Of a stretch of DNA of 9,314 nucleotides, positions 1-6,254 are shown one piece after another. Under the pieces are notes generated by a model that worked only from the letters and a program-made list of their open reading frames with translations, had not been told where the DNA came from and did no database searches. The translations under genes and the position numbers were made by a program. This DNA comes from RUG626 sp964411785 (lineage in GTDB: Bacteria > Bacillota > Clostridia > Oscillospirales > Oscillospiraceae): positions 1-9,314 of the forward strand of contig CAYPMJ010000079.1 of assembly GCA_964411785.1 (NCBI GenBank), in the 5' to 3' direction. Position 1 is the first letter of the stretch, and each line of letters begins with the position of its first letter.

Positions 1-24
1 CACGACTGATGACACGACTGATGA
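1..24. repeat. 12-bp perfect tandem duplication
   Basis: The 12-mer CACGACTGATGA occurs twice in direct succession (1-12 and 13-24). In the open frame of the ATPase-like gene it encodes a repeated Thr-Thr-Asp-Asp/Glu stretch, so it lies in an acidic, probably disordered N-terminal tail. The array may begin further left, outside the window. Confidence 0.7.
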
Positions 25-1783
25 GATAAATATCCACATCGGCGAGCAATTGGAGGAACTTGACATTCAGTTGAATATTCCAATTGAAGAAGAGGAGGAG
101 CTCCCTGATTATCGGCATAAAAGTGAGAAAAGAATATCGAGAGAAGCTTTGGCCTTTGCAGCACGCATACTTGTTGCAATGCTTCTGTTCGCACTCTCAT
201 ACATCAGTACATTGTCGGATTCCTGGCGTTTAGGTTTCAGGATTACAGCATTTCTTGTTTCATCCCTGGGGACAGTGGCGTCATTTGTGAGGGACGCGCT
301 GAAAATGCATTTTTTAACCAGGAATCTGGCGTTTCTGCTGATCACCTGCGCGGCTGCTGGGGCAGGTCGGCTTATGACAGCATCGGTTTCTATCCTCCTT
401 TTGGAGGTCGGAACTGTCTTTCTTGATAATTACGTTGGGGTCCACCTCAAAGAGACTGAAAGAAAGCTTGAGAGTCCAGGTATCAAGCGAGATGAGCTCG
501 CATTTACCTGCGCAAGTGAAGTGACAGAAGAGATCCATGGAAAAAATTTTAAGCAAATAGCGGAGTTTCGAGCCTTAAACAACTACTATATCTGGCTTGT
601 CCTGGGAATATCGATTATAATAGGTGGTGTTGTGCCGCTTTTTGACAGCTTCAAATTCATAAAATGGCTTTACCGCGCGGGAATTGTGGCTGTGGGAGCA
701 TCTTTTTGCTACTTAGGGGAAATATTGGCATTTTTAACTCAGGATGTCACCGGACAAATGTTCTCAAAAAAAATCTATTTTCGGTCTGCCGACACACTTC
801 AATCGCTGTCTAAGGTAACTTCTGCTGTTTTTGCCAAAACGGGTGTCATTACTGAAGGACATTTCAGGGTGACAGGTGTGGATCCGATCAGGATAAGTGA
901 GGATGAGCTTTTGTTTCTCGCCGCTTACGCGGAGTGCTGTTCTGAACACCCGCTTGCAAAGGCTGTGATTGAACGTGCAGGTATTCAGATTGAAAAAGAC
1001 AGAATAGAAAAACACATTGAGACACGCGGAGTTGGTTGTGTTGTGCAGATGTCGGGACAGATATTGTCCATTGGTAGCATAGAACTTATGGAGACGCTCG
1101 GGATAAAAGGTGATTTTGGTACTAAGGACTGTACTTCAGCCTTTGTGGCAGTGGGGAAAACCTATGTTGGACGAATTGATTTTGAGGACTCCGTGAAGGA
1201 ATCATCATCCCGTGCTGTGAGGGAGCTGAGGGAGTGTGATGTGCCAAACATCGCACTTATGACTGGAGATAATGCCATTCTTGCAACAAGCGTAGGTCGT
1301 GCTGTTGGTATTAACGAAATATATGCGGATTGTCTGCCCAGAGACAAAGTATCTCGGCTCCGTTATATTCTTGAGACTCGTGACAATGACGATAACTTAG
1401 CTGTAATTACAGACAGCTCTGAGGATGGGGAGCTGCTTACTCTTGCTGAAACAGGGATTCTTCTTAAGGAAGCTCCCACTCAGGAGGATATGGATACGGA
1501 AGGAGTGGATGTGATTATCTGTGGTAGTGACCCTGCGCTGGTGTCATGGGCTGTGGAACTATCGAAAAGCGTAAACCGCCGGTTCAACCTGTTGTGGCTC
1601 ATTTCAATGATCCTGGAAGGATTACTCACCATAGCTTCGGCCAGCGGAATGCTGGAGCTATGGGGAGCAGTTCTGGTACAGTTGCTGATTCAGTGCGGGA
1701 TTACGGCAGTTGGATTGGATTGGCAAGCTGTCTGCGAGACGCTTGGCCTTCAAAAAATCGGTGTCGGAAGAAAGAAAGAATGA
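2..1783 (+). CDS. Degenerate P1B-type (heavy-metal) ATPase-like membrane protein, probable pseudoenzyme, 5' partial
   Basis: The frame is open to the left edge. The first in-window start is TTG at 50 and has no good Shine-Dalgarno, so the gene probably begins upstream; residue numbers below count from that TTG. The order of parts follows P1B ATPases: an acidic N-terminus, four predicted membrane helices (about 33-131), two more (about 178-230), P and N domains, and two C-terminal helices (about 510-560). Conserved pieces include the His-Pro of the nucleotide-binding domain (H300-P301), TGDN at 405-408 and the LPRDK stretch after it. Key catalytic parts are lost. The phosphorylation motif DKTGT is A-KTGV with Ala262 (codon GCC at 833-835) in place of Asp; GDGxND is replaced by TDSSEDG (454-460); the CPC ion-site motif reads ASFCYLGE; and only about 45 residues separate helices 4 and 5, so the actuator domain with TGES is absent. 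The frame is otherwise intact over 1.7 kb, which argues for a maintained non-pumping protein rather than a decaying gene. Its function is unknown; sensing or scaffolding is only inference. Confidence 0.85.
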   Translation, partial: TTDDTTDEINIHIGEQLEELDIQLNIPIEEEEELPDYRHKSEKRISREALAFAARILVAMLLFALSYISTLSDSWRLGFRITAFLVSSLGTVASFVRDALKMHFLTRNLAFLLITCAAAGAGRLMTASVSILLLEVGTVFLDNYVGVHLKETERKLESPGIKRDELAFTCASEVTEEIHGKNFKQIAEFRALNNYYIWLVLGISIIIGGVVPLFDSFKFIKWLYRAGIVAVGASFCYLGEILAFLTQDVTGQMFSKKIYFRSADTLQSLSKVTSAVFAKTGVITEGHFRVTGVDPIRISEDELLFLAAYAECCSEHPLAKAVIERAGIQIEKDRIEKHIETRGVGCVVQMSGQILSIGSIELMETLGIKGDFGTKDCTSAFVAVGKTYVGRIDFEDSVKESSSRAVRELRECDVPNIALMTGDNAILATSVGRAVGINEIYADCLPRDKVSRLRYILETRDNDDNLAVITDSSEDGELLTLAETGILLKEAPTQEDMDTEGVDVIICGSDPALVSWAVELSKSVNRRFNLLWLISMILEGLLTIASASGMLELWGAVLVQLLIQCGITAVGLDWQAVCETLGLQKIGVGRKKE

Positions 1784-1806
1784 AGCTGGCGCTAAAGCGC
1801 CAGCTT
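1783..1806. terminator. Convergent hairpin terminator
   Basis: A perfect 10-bp stem (AAGCTGGCGC / GCGCCAGCTT) with a TAAA loop starts at the last base of the ATPase-like gene's stop codon, in the 62-bp gap between two convergent genes. On the plus strand only TTT follows. On the minus strand, 40 nt after the cotJC stop, a T-rich but interrupted tract follows (ATTCTTTCTTTCTTCC). It probably terminates the cotJ operon and perhaps works both ways. Confidence 0.7.
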
Positions 1807-1845
1807 TGCAAGGAAAGAAGTCCGTATGCCCTGTTTTTTGGGTTA

Positions 1846-2451
1846 TTACCTTGCTGGCCTGTCGAAAGCCGGGTTAGTTACATAGACATTTTTCTGGTTC
1901 AGCTTCTCCAGGGCCAGATTCAGTCCCTCGCCGAAACGCTGGAAGTGAACCACCTCGCGTTGGCGCAGGAATCTGATCGCGTTGTTGACATCTGGATCAT
2001 CGGATAGACGCAGGATATTGTCATAAGTCGTCCGGGCTTTCTGTTCTGCTGCCATGTTTTCCGTGAGGTCTGTTATAACGTCACCCGTGACACCGATAGT
2101 GGCGGCTGTCCAGGGCGCCCCTGATGCGAACTGTGGATAGACACCGGCAGTGTGATCTACAAAATATTGCTCAAAACCTGCCTTTTTGACATCTTCTACA
2201 GTCATGTTCCGTGTAAGTTGATGTATAATCGATGCCACAATCTCAAGGTGGCTTAGTTCTTCAACACCTATGTCTGTAAGTAATCCCTTTAGCTCTGGGT
2301 ATGGCATGGAGTACCGCTGACTCAGGTAGCGCAGTGATGCGCCAAGTTCTCCATGCGGTCCACCATATTGACTTATGATAAACTTTGCCAGTTCGGGGTT
2401 CGTGGCCGCAATCTTAACTGGATATTCAAGACTTTTTGTATAGCTAAACAT
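1846..2451 (-). CDS. cotJC: Spore coat protein CotJC, manganese catalase family
   Basis: This 201-aa protein belongs to the non-heme dimanganese catalase family, which converts hydrogen peroxide to water and oxygen. CotJC members are spore-coat components. By position it carries all five metal ligands of the family: E35 (in GELGASLRYL), E65 and H68 (EELSHLEI), E136 (AAEQKAR) and H169 (REVVHFQRFGE). The segment from about 30 to 180 is the four-helix ferritin-like core. It is shorter than the roughly 270-aa Lactobacillus-type catalase because it lacks the C-terminal extension, which is normal for CotJC. The ATG overlaps the TAA of the upstream cotJ gene by one base (TAATG), and GGGGAG lies just before it, so translation is probably coupled. 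The hairpin at 1783-1806 follows the stop. Loss of peroxide-detoxifying activity is not indicated. cotJ operons are sigma-E dependent in Bacillus; mother-cell expression here is inferred. Confidence 0.95.
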   Translation of the reverse strand: MFSYTKSLEYPVKIAATNPELAKFIISQYGGPHGELGASLRYLSQRYSMPYPELKGLLTDIGVEELSHLEIVASIIHQLTRNMTVEDVKKAGFEQYFVDHTAGVYPQFASGAPWTAATIGVTGDVITDLTENMAAEQKARTTYDNILRLSDDPDVNNAIRFLRQREVVHFQRFGEGLNLALEKLNQKNVYVTNPAFDRPAR

Positions 2452-2912
2452 TATCTCCCCGTCCTTTCAGCGTATTCCCAGGGCCACGGATCCATAAGCC
2501 AGTTGTAGCTCTCACTGTACTCCAGATCCCCGACGGTAAGTGGACCATATTGCTTGATGTACCGGCGACGGCCCTCTTTCAGGAGGGAGATGGTTTCCTT
2601 CATTGCCTTAAACGCCTCTTGGTCGTGAGGGTGGGTATCCAGATAGAGCTGCAGCTCACGGACTACAAAGCTGAGGGACAATAGTTCTCCAAGCGGTGTT
2701 CCAGTGTACGGATTGGATTTGTTTACCATATTTTGAAACGGAAGGTCCAGACCGGGGAACAAGGTTCCTCTGGTTAGAGCCTCACAGCTGCCATAAACTG
2801 GTGGGTTTTCCTGTTGCACCGGTACCCACGATGTGGCAAGCGGTGCACACTGAGGCAATGCTCCGCATTTGGTTCCACAATCGTCTGGCGCTTCTTGCTT
2901 GTTGTTCTCCAA
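2451..2912 (-). CDS. cotJA-cotJB: CotJA-CotJB fusion, spore coat assembly protein
   Basis: One continuous frame joins two coat proteins that are separate genes in Bacillus subtilis. Residues about 25-62 (numbered from the TTG start) look like CotJA: LATSWVPVQ, then EALTRGTLFPGLDLPF. Residues about 75-153 look like CotJB: ELQLYLDTHPHD, then YIKQYGPLTVGDLEY and a final W-x-MDPWPWEY. A linker of only about 12 residues separates them. The N-terminal 25 residues hold three or four Cys (CGTKCGALPQC), a possible cross-linking or metal-binding patch. The start is placed at TTG 2912-2910 because AGGAGG sits 9 nt upstream. The in-frame ATG at 2930 would put that AGGAGG inside the coding region and has no Shine-Dalgarno of its own. 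The protein is 153 aa (159 from the ATG). It is the first gene of the cotJ operon and overlaps cotJC by one base. In Bacillus the three products form a complex at the inner coat; the fusion would fix 1:1 stoichiometry, which is inference. Confidence 0.88.
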   Translation of the reverse strand: MENNKQEAPDDCGTKCGALPQCAPLATSWVPVQQENPPVYGSCEALTRGTLFPGLDLPFQNMVNKSNPYTGTPLGELLSLSFVVRELQLYLDTHPHDQEAFKAMKETISLLKEGRRRYIKQYGPLTVGDLEYSESYNWLMDPWPWEYAERTGR

Positions 2913-2921
2913 ATTAAGTTT

Positions 2922-2927
2922 CCTCCT
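2922..2927 (-). promoter_or_regulatory. Ribosome binding site deciding a TTG start for cotJA-cotJB
   Basis: AGGAGG on the minus strand is followed by 9 nt and then TTG (2912-2910). This is the only strong Shine-Dalgarno near the start of the gene and lies downstream of the competing ATG at 2930, so it favours the TTG. Confidence 0.7.
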
Positions 2928-2956
2928 CATCAGATTGGGCGCTTTCGCGTCCGGAA

Positions 2957-2965
2957 CATACTATG
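2957..2965. promoter_or_regulatory. Candidate bidirectional sigma-E-like -10 element (CATACTATG)
   Basis: The 9-mer CATACTATG is an odd palindrome (CATA-C-TATG) between the divergent cotJ operon and the 148-aa gene. Read on the plus strand, CATACTAT differs from the sigma-E -10 consensus CATACAnT at one base. On the minus strand it reads CATAGTAT, a poorer match. No convincing -35 lies 14-15 nt away on either strand, so this is a weak candidate, backed mainly by its position and the known sigma-E control of cotJ in Bacillus. Confidence 0.3.
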
Positions 2966-2999
2966 CCGCAAGAGTGGCGATGTGAAAGGAAAAAATAAA

Positions 3000-3446
3000 A
3001 TGCTGGAAATAAGACATATGCATGAAGAGGAGACAGAGACCGTCTCACAGTTTATCTACTGCATGGTCCACAGAACTATTGAGCTTTCTCGATTTTTAAT
3101 GGAGAATCCTCAGTACAAAGTTCTTGCTGCGTTTGATGACGGAGAAGTTAGGGCTGTTTTCCTCTATCATGAAAGTTTTGATTTCCAAAGCTGGAATAGA
3201 GGACTGTCAGTTGACTTTTATGCTCTTTCCGGAGCGCTGGCAGATGAGCTTGAACGGTGTATAGTCAGCCTCCTTATCCAGAAAGCTATACGTGGGGGAT
3301 ATTCTTTTGTGTCATGTAATGCTAAAGATAGTGGTTTTATCGCGGATAATTTTACTGGAAAATACACAGCTTGTGTCTTAAACGTGGCTGAGGACAGCTG
3401 GAGAGTTCTGCAACTGGCAAATCGCTGCATGGGAAGAGACAAATGA
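3000..3446 (+). CDS. Unassigned 148-aa protein, possibly a degenerate GNAT-type acetyltransferase fold
   Basis: The start is ATG 3000, preceded by GAAAGGA and 9 nt of A-rich spacer. A longer open frame upstream (from 2814) runs across the opposite-strand cotJ gene and is not credible as coding. I do not recognise the family. The N-terminal LEIRHMHEEETETVSQFI resembles the first strand and helix of GNAT proteins (IR-x-x-x-x-x-D-x-x-x-v-x-x-l). It is followed by an Asp-Asp-Gly turn between hydrophobic strands (VLAAFDDGEVRAVFLYHES), as in GNAT strands 2-3, and a helix at about 75-100. The acetyl-CoA loop Q/RxxGxG/A is not present, so enzymatic activity is doubtful. There is no signal peptide or membrane helix, so it is probably cytoplasmic. 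It is divergent from the cotJ operon (88 bp gap) and 63 bp upstream of cwlD, between sporulation genes. A role in sporulation is inference from position only. Confidence 0.7.
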   Translation: MLEIRHMHEEETETVSQFIYCMVHRTIELSRFLMENPQYKVLAAFDDGEVRAVFLYHESFDFQSWNRGLSVDFYALSGALADELERCIVSLLIQKAIRGGYSFVSCNAKDSGFIADNFTGKYTACVLNVAEDSWRVLQLANRCMGRDK

Positions 3447-3454
3447 TTTTCAGC

Positions 3455-3483
3455 GCATAACCTATAGCCCACCAAACATATTC
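3455..3483 (+). promoter_or_regulatory. Candidate sigma-G-type promoter for cwlD
   Basis: GCATA (3455-3459) fits the forespore sigma-G -35 pattern GNATR. Seventeen nt later, CATATTC (3477-3483) matches four of the five fixed bases of CATNNTA. It ends 26 nt upstream of the cwlD ATG. In Bacillus, cwlD is expressed under both sigma-E and sigma-G. Weak by sequence alone. Confidence 0.3.
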
Positions 3484-3509
3484 TTTAACGAGAGCGAGGG
3501 GGTGCGGTT

Positions 3510-4235
3510 ATGAAGCTTTCTGCGTTCATTAGTCTGATTTTATCCATGTTTTTGATTTTTTCTGTATTTATGGCTTGTTTTACCTGGTCTGGGCCAAAGC
3601 TCCCTGCAATGGGGGATCGGTATACGTCCCCACGTTCAATGACAACACTGGTTCTGGATCCCGGCCATGGTGGGGCAGACGGAGGAGCTGTTTCCATTAC
3701 TGGAACCTATGAAAGCAAAATCAACCTTGAAATTGCCCTTCGTGCGGAACAGCTGGCGGCTTTCTACGGCGTGATCCCCGTTATGACCCGCACTTCAGAG
3801 CAGTTAGATTATCCAAATGATGCCACTACTATCCGCGCAAAAAAAGTAGCCGATCAGAAGAGCAGACTTGCACTGATTAATGGAATAAGCAACGCAGCAT
3901 TGATCAGTATCCATCAGAATATTTATGCCACCACCGGTCCAAGTGGTTCACAGGTGTTTTTTGGTCCAACTGATGGCAGCGACAAATTTGGGGACGCGAT
4001 GCAGAAACTTCTTATGGAAAATGTAAATGCGGGCAACAGAAGTTCCGCCTCCAAAATTCCTGAGACGATTTTTCTTATGAACGCTGTCAATTGTCCAGCG
4101 ATTCTTATTGAATGTGGCTTTCTTTCTAATCCACAGGAAGCAGCACTTTTGGAGGACGAGACGTATCAGCTTAAACTGGCAACGGTTATTACCGGAGGTT
4201 TTTTAGAGTATTTTTCCCAACAACAGACAGAGTAA
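3510..4235 (+). CDS. cwlD: N-acetylmuramoyl-L-alanine amidase, CwlD-type (spore cortex)
   Basis: This 241-aa zinc amidase of the Amidase_3 family cleaves the bond between muramic acid and the peptide stem. Members of the CwlD type do so in spore cortex to allow muramic-delta-lactam formation, the mark recognised by germination lytic enzymes. An N-terminal hydrophobic segment (about 4-25) is a signal or anchor; Cys23 sits at its end, but the surroundings are not a clear lipobox. The catalytic domain starts at LVLDPGHGGADGG. Zinc ligands are H53, E68 and H135 (in SIHQN, with Gln where other family members have other residues), and the catalytic Glu is E201 in ILIECGFLSN. Length and motif spacing match Bacillus CwlD (about 237 aa), including the IFLMNAVNCPA stretch before the catalytic Glu; no cell-wall-binding repeats are attached. 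The start is ATG 3510 with GAGGGGG 7 nt upstream. radA follows after 15 nt, so the two are probably co-transcribed. A general autolytic amidase is the alternative. Confidence 0.85.
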   Translation: MKLSAFISLILSMFLIFSVFMACFTWSGPKLPAMGDRYTSPRSMTTLVLDPGHGGADGGAVSITGTYESKINLEIALRAEQLAAFYGVIPVMTRTSEQLDYPNDATTIRAKKVADQKSRLALINGISNAALISIHQNIYATTGPSGSQVFFGPTDGSDKFGDAMQKLLMENVNAGNRSSASKIPETIFLMNAVNCPAILIECGFLSNPQEAALLEDETYQLKLATVITGGFLEYFSQQQTE

Positions 4236-4250
4236 AAAAACGGAGGGCAA

Positions 4251-5615
4251 ATGAAGCAAAGGACAATTTTTTACTGCACTGAATGTGGAAATGAATTTCC
4301 AAGGTGGATGGGGCAATGTACCGTCTGCGGGAGTTGGAACACCCTGGTTGAACAGCCACCAGCGACGCCGGCAAAGGCTGAGAAGAAGACGTCATCTACC
4401 CCATTTAAAAAGCACCCGGTGGGACTTCCGGACCTTGACGTGACAGAGGAGGTTAGGTTTGATACCGGACTGGGTGAGCTGAACCGTGTCCTTGGCGGTG
4501 GAGCGGTGCGCGGCTCTCTTGTGCTGGTAGGCGGTGCACCAGGTATTGGAAAATCCACACTTCTTTTACAGATCTGTCAGTACATTGGTCAGCAAAACAG
4601 AATTCTTTATGTCACTGGCGAAGAGTCTGAGCGCCAGCTCAAAATGCGTGCTCTACGACTTGGTGTGGACACCAAAAATCTACTGGTTCTGTCCGAAACA
4701 AATATAAGCGATATTCTGGATGCAGTGGAGGAAACAAAACCGGAACTCGTCATCGCAGACTCGATTCAAACACTGTATTCTCCAGAGCTTAACAGCGCTC
4801 CAGGGAGTGTTGGACAGGTTAAGGAGTGTACGCTTCAGCTTATGCGGCTGTCAAAAACCTATGGTGTGACGGTCTTCGTAATAGGCCATGTAAATAAAGA
4901 AGGGGCCATCGCGGGACCAAAAGTCTTAGAACATATGGTCGACTGTGTGCTATACTTTGAAGGGGAACAGACCGCAAGCTATAGAGTATTGAGAGCAGCA
5001 AAAAATCGATTTGGTTCCACAAATGAAATAGGCGTTTTTGAAATGCTCGATTCTGGGCTTGCAGAAGTACCAAACCCTTCCGAGATGCTGTTGTCCGGCA
5101 GACCTGAGAACACGCCAGGAACATGTGTTGCCTGTGTGATGGAGGGGTCCAGACCGGTTCTGGCAGAGATTCAGGCACTACTTACACCGACAAGCTTCAA
5201 TGTTCCACGTAAGACTTCAAATGGCCTGGACTATAACCGGGCTATGCTGCTTCTGGCAGTGTTGGAGAAAAGGGGTGGTCTGCGGATCGGCGGATGTGAT
5301 ACATATATCAATGTTATTGGTGGCCTTTATATAAATGAGCCAGCGGCGGATCTGGCAGCAGTTCTGGCCATTGCTTCAAGCTACCGTGACATCCCTGTTC
5401 CTGACGATTTGGTGGCAGTAGGGGAGGTGGGACTGACCGGGGAACTGCGTACAGCAACGCAGCTTGACCAGCGCCTCTCAGAGATCGCCCGACACGGGTT
5501 CTACAAGTGCGTAATACCCAAACAGCGAAAAGGGAGGGTTCAGGTTCCAGATGGTCTGACCGTCTATGAGGTTCGCACCGTTCGTGAGGCTATGGGATTG
5601 TTGTTTGAAAAGTAA
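4251..5615 (+). CDS. radA: DNA repair protein RadA (Sms), branch-migration ATPase
   Basis: A complete 454-aa RadA, the usual length. It is a RecA-like, DnaB-related hexameric ATPase that drives branch migration of recombination intermediates together with RecA, in the cytoplasm. Domains in order: an N-terminal zinc finger with four Cys (C9, C12, C23, C26); Walker A GAPGIGKST at 95-103 with K101; Walker B ending in LVIADSIQ near 170; the RadA signature KNRFG at 251-255; and a C-terminal Lon-protease-like domain (about 290-454), which in this family has a DNA-binding/structural rather than proteolytic role. All expected key residues are visible. The start is ATG 4251, with GGAGGG a few bases upstream. 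It lies 15 nt after cwlD and probably shares its transcript. No clear terminator follows it; an imperfect stem at about 5620-5645 lacks a T-tract. Confidence 0.97.
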   Translation: MKQRTIFYCTECGNEFPRWMGQCTVCGSWNTLVEQPPATPAKAEKKTSSTPFKKHPVGLPDLDVTEEVRFDTGLGELNRVLGGGAVRGSLVLVGGAPGIGKSTLLLQICQYIGQQNRILYVTGEESERQLKMRALRLGVDTKNLLVLSETNISDILDAVEETKPELVIADSIQTLYSPELNSAPGSVGQVKECTLQLMRLSKTYGVTVFVIGHVNKEGAIAGPKVLEHMVDCVLYFEGEQTASYRVLRAAKNRFGSTNEIGVFEMLDSGLAEVPNPSEMLLSGRPENTPGTCVACVMEGSRPVLAEIQALLTPTSFNVPRKTSNGLDYNRAMLLLAVLEKRGGLRIGGCDTYINVIGGLYINEPAADLAAVLAIASSYRDIPVPDDLVAVGEVGLTGELRTATQLDQRLSEIARHGFYKCVIPKQRKGRVQVPDGLTVYEVRTVREAMGLLFEK

Positions 5616-5709
5616 GCCCCTGTCAGTAGACGAAACTGATACAGAAAGCCAACCACAAAGTGATAAAAAACAATAAGCAAACATAAATTCACAAAAAATT
5701 AACAATAAC

Positions 5710-5722
5710 AGCATGTCATGCT
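5710..5722. repeat. 13-bp odd palindrome
   Basis: AGCATG-T-CATGCT is a perfect palindrome with one central base, about 95 bp after the radA stop in AT-rich DNA. It could be an operator or the stem of a small hairpin; no adjacent promoter was found to support either. Confidence 0.4.
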
Positions 5723-5740
5723 TACTTGATATATTGTGAA

Positions 5741-5764
5741 TTGTAGTTTGTACGGAAACTACGA
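5741..5764. repeat. Hairpin-forming inverted repeat
   Basis: TTGTAGTTT and AAACTACGA can pair over 9 bp (one T-G wobble on the plus strand) around the loop GTACGG. Two further small stems lie downstream: AGCG/CGCT near 5777-5789 and GCGGA/TCCGC at 5876-5888. Together they hint at a structured transcript but none has a T-tract that would make it a terminator. Confidence 0.35.
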
Positions 5765-6076
5765 ACTACTGCGTCAGCGGAAAGCGCTCGATCATCGGTG
5801 AAGAAAGTTTAGTGCCATCCCAGTACCTTGTATACGTGTGGCAAGCTTGAAGGACAGATCGGGCGCGATTTCTAAGCGGATGGTCCGCAGCTGGTGGTGT
5901 GCATAGTGTACAGGATGCGGGTATCCAATTATCTCCAAAATTTATAAATGTAAAGACAGTTTCCAGCAGTTCCGAGCAGCGATAAAACCTTCAGCAAACC
6001 GCGTGAAGAAGCTATATAATATCTATATTAAACACCAGAAAGTCAATAGGAAGAAAATATTTTAAAGCATTTCATA

Positions 6077-6092
6077 TGCGGCTCTGCGGCTC
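6077..6092. repeat. 8-bp tandem duplication
   Basis: TGCGGCTC is repeated directly (6077-6084 and 6085-6092). It sits in the loop between the inverted heptamers GCATTTC (6067-6073) and GAAATGC (6105-6111). It is GC-rich against very AT-rich surroundings. Function unknown. Confidence 0.5.
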
Positions 6093-6191
6093 TGAATAAA
6101 GCAAGAAATGCAAAGCAAAAAAAACATTATAACTGATTTAACCGTGAAAATCAACGTCTGACAGGAATTTACCCTTTAAAGACTCCCCTAC

Positions 6192-6219
6192 ATTGAACAA
6201 AATTTTTATTTTGTTCAAT
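6192..6219. repeat. Perfect 28-bp palindrome, candidate dif/Xer recombination site or operator
   Basis: The left arm ATTGAACAAAAT and right arm ATTTTGTTCAAT are perfect inverted 12-mers around TTTT. Read as 11-6-11, this is the geometry of a dif site: two 11-bp recombinase arms flanking a 6-bp centre (TTTTTA). The right 11-mer TTTTGTTCAAT matches 9 of 11 bases of the E. coli dif XerD arm TTATGTTAAAT. It lies 98 bp upstream of the Xer gene and 6 bp upstream of its -35 box. It is too AT-rich to be a convincing terminator. It could instead be an autoregulatory operator; both roles are possible. Confidence 0.6.
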
Positions 6220-6225
6220 TATGTC

Positions 6226-6254
6226 TTGACTTTTTTGACCCTTCCCTATATAAT
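6226..6254 (+). promoter_or_regulatory. Sigma-A promoter of the Xer gene
   Basis: TTGACT (6226-6231), 17-nt spacer, TATAAT (6249-6254): five of six and six of six consensus bases at the ideal spacing. Transcription should start near 6261 and give a leader of about 57 nt. A second -35-like TTGACC at 6235-6240 has no well-spaced -10. Confidence 0.85.

Larger units (their letters stand above)
5616..6191. other. Gene-free stretch between radA and the Xer recombinase
   Basis: No start-to-stop frame with a ribosome binding site is visible here. Two neighbouring plus-strand frames stay open for stretches without start codons: 5740-5847, interrupted by TGA at 5848, then 5851-5982; and 5907-6062 in another frame. 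Their conceptual products look loosely protein-like, so the region may hold a decayed gene, but I recognise no family and chance is a fair explanation. An A-rich block (5660-5710) and several small hairpins are listed separately. A structured non-coding RNA is the other possibility; I see no signature of RNase P, SRP, tmRNA, T-box or common riboswitches. Confidence 0.5.

Noticed and set aside
2814..2999. Upstream extension of the 148-aa gene to give a 210-aa protein
   Set aside because: It runs antisense through the well-supported cotJA-cotJB start region, has no ribosome binding site, and the ATG at 3000 has one.
5620..5645. Terminator after radA
   Set aside because: CTGT-CAGT can pair with ACTG-ACAG only with a bulge, and A-rich rather than T-rich sequence follows.
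5478..5714. 78-aa minus-strand frame overlapping the end of radA
   Set aside because: Most of it is antisense to conserved RadA coding sequence and there is no credible ribosome binding site; it is a shadow frame.
6195..6216. LexA (SOS) box in the Xer leader, from GAAC and GTTC half-sites
   Set aside because: The Gram-positive LexA box needs GAAC-N4-GTTC; here the half-sites are 14 bp apart.
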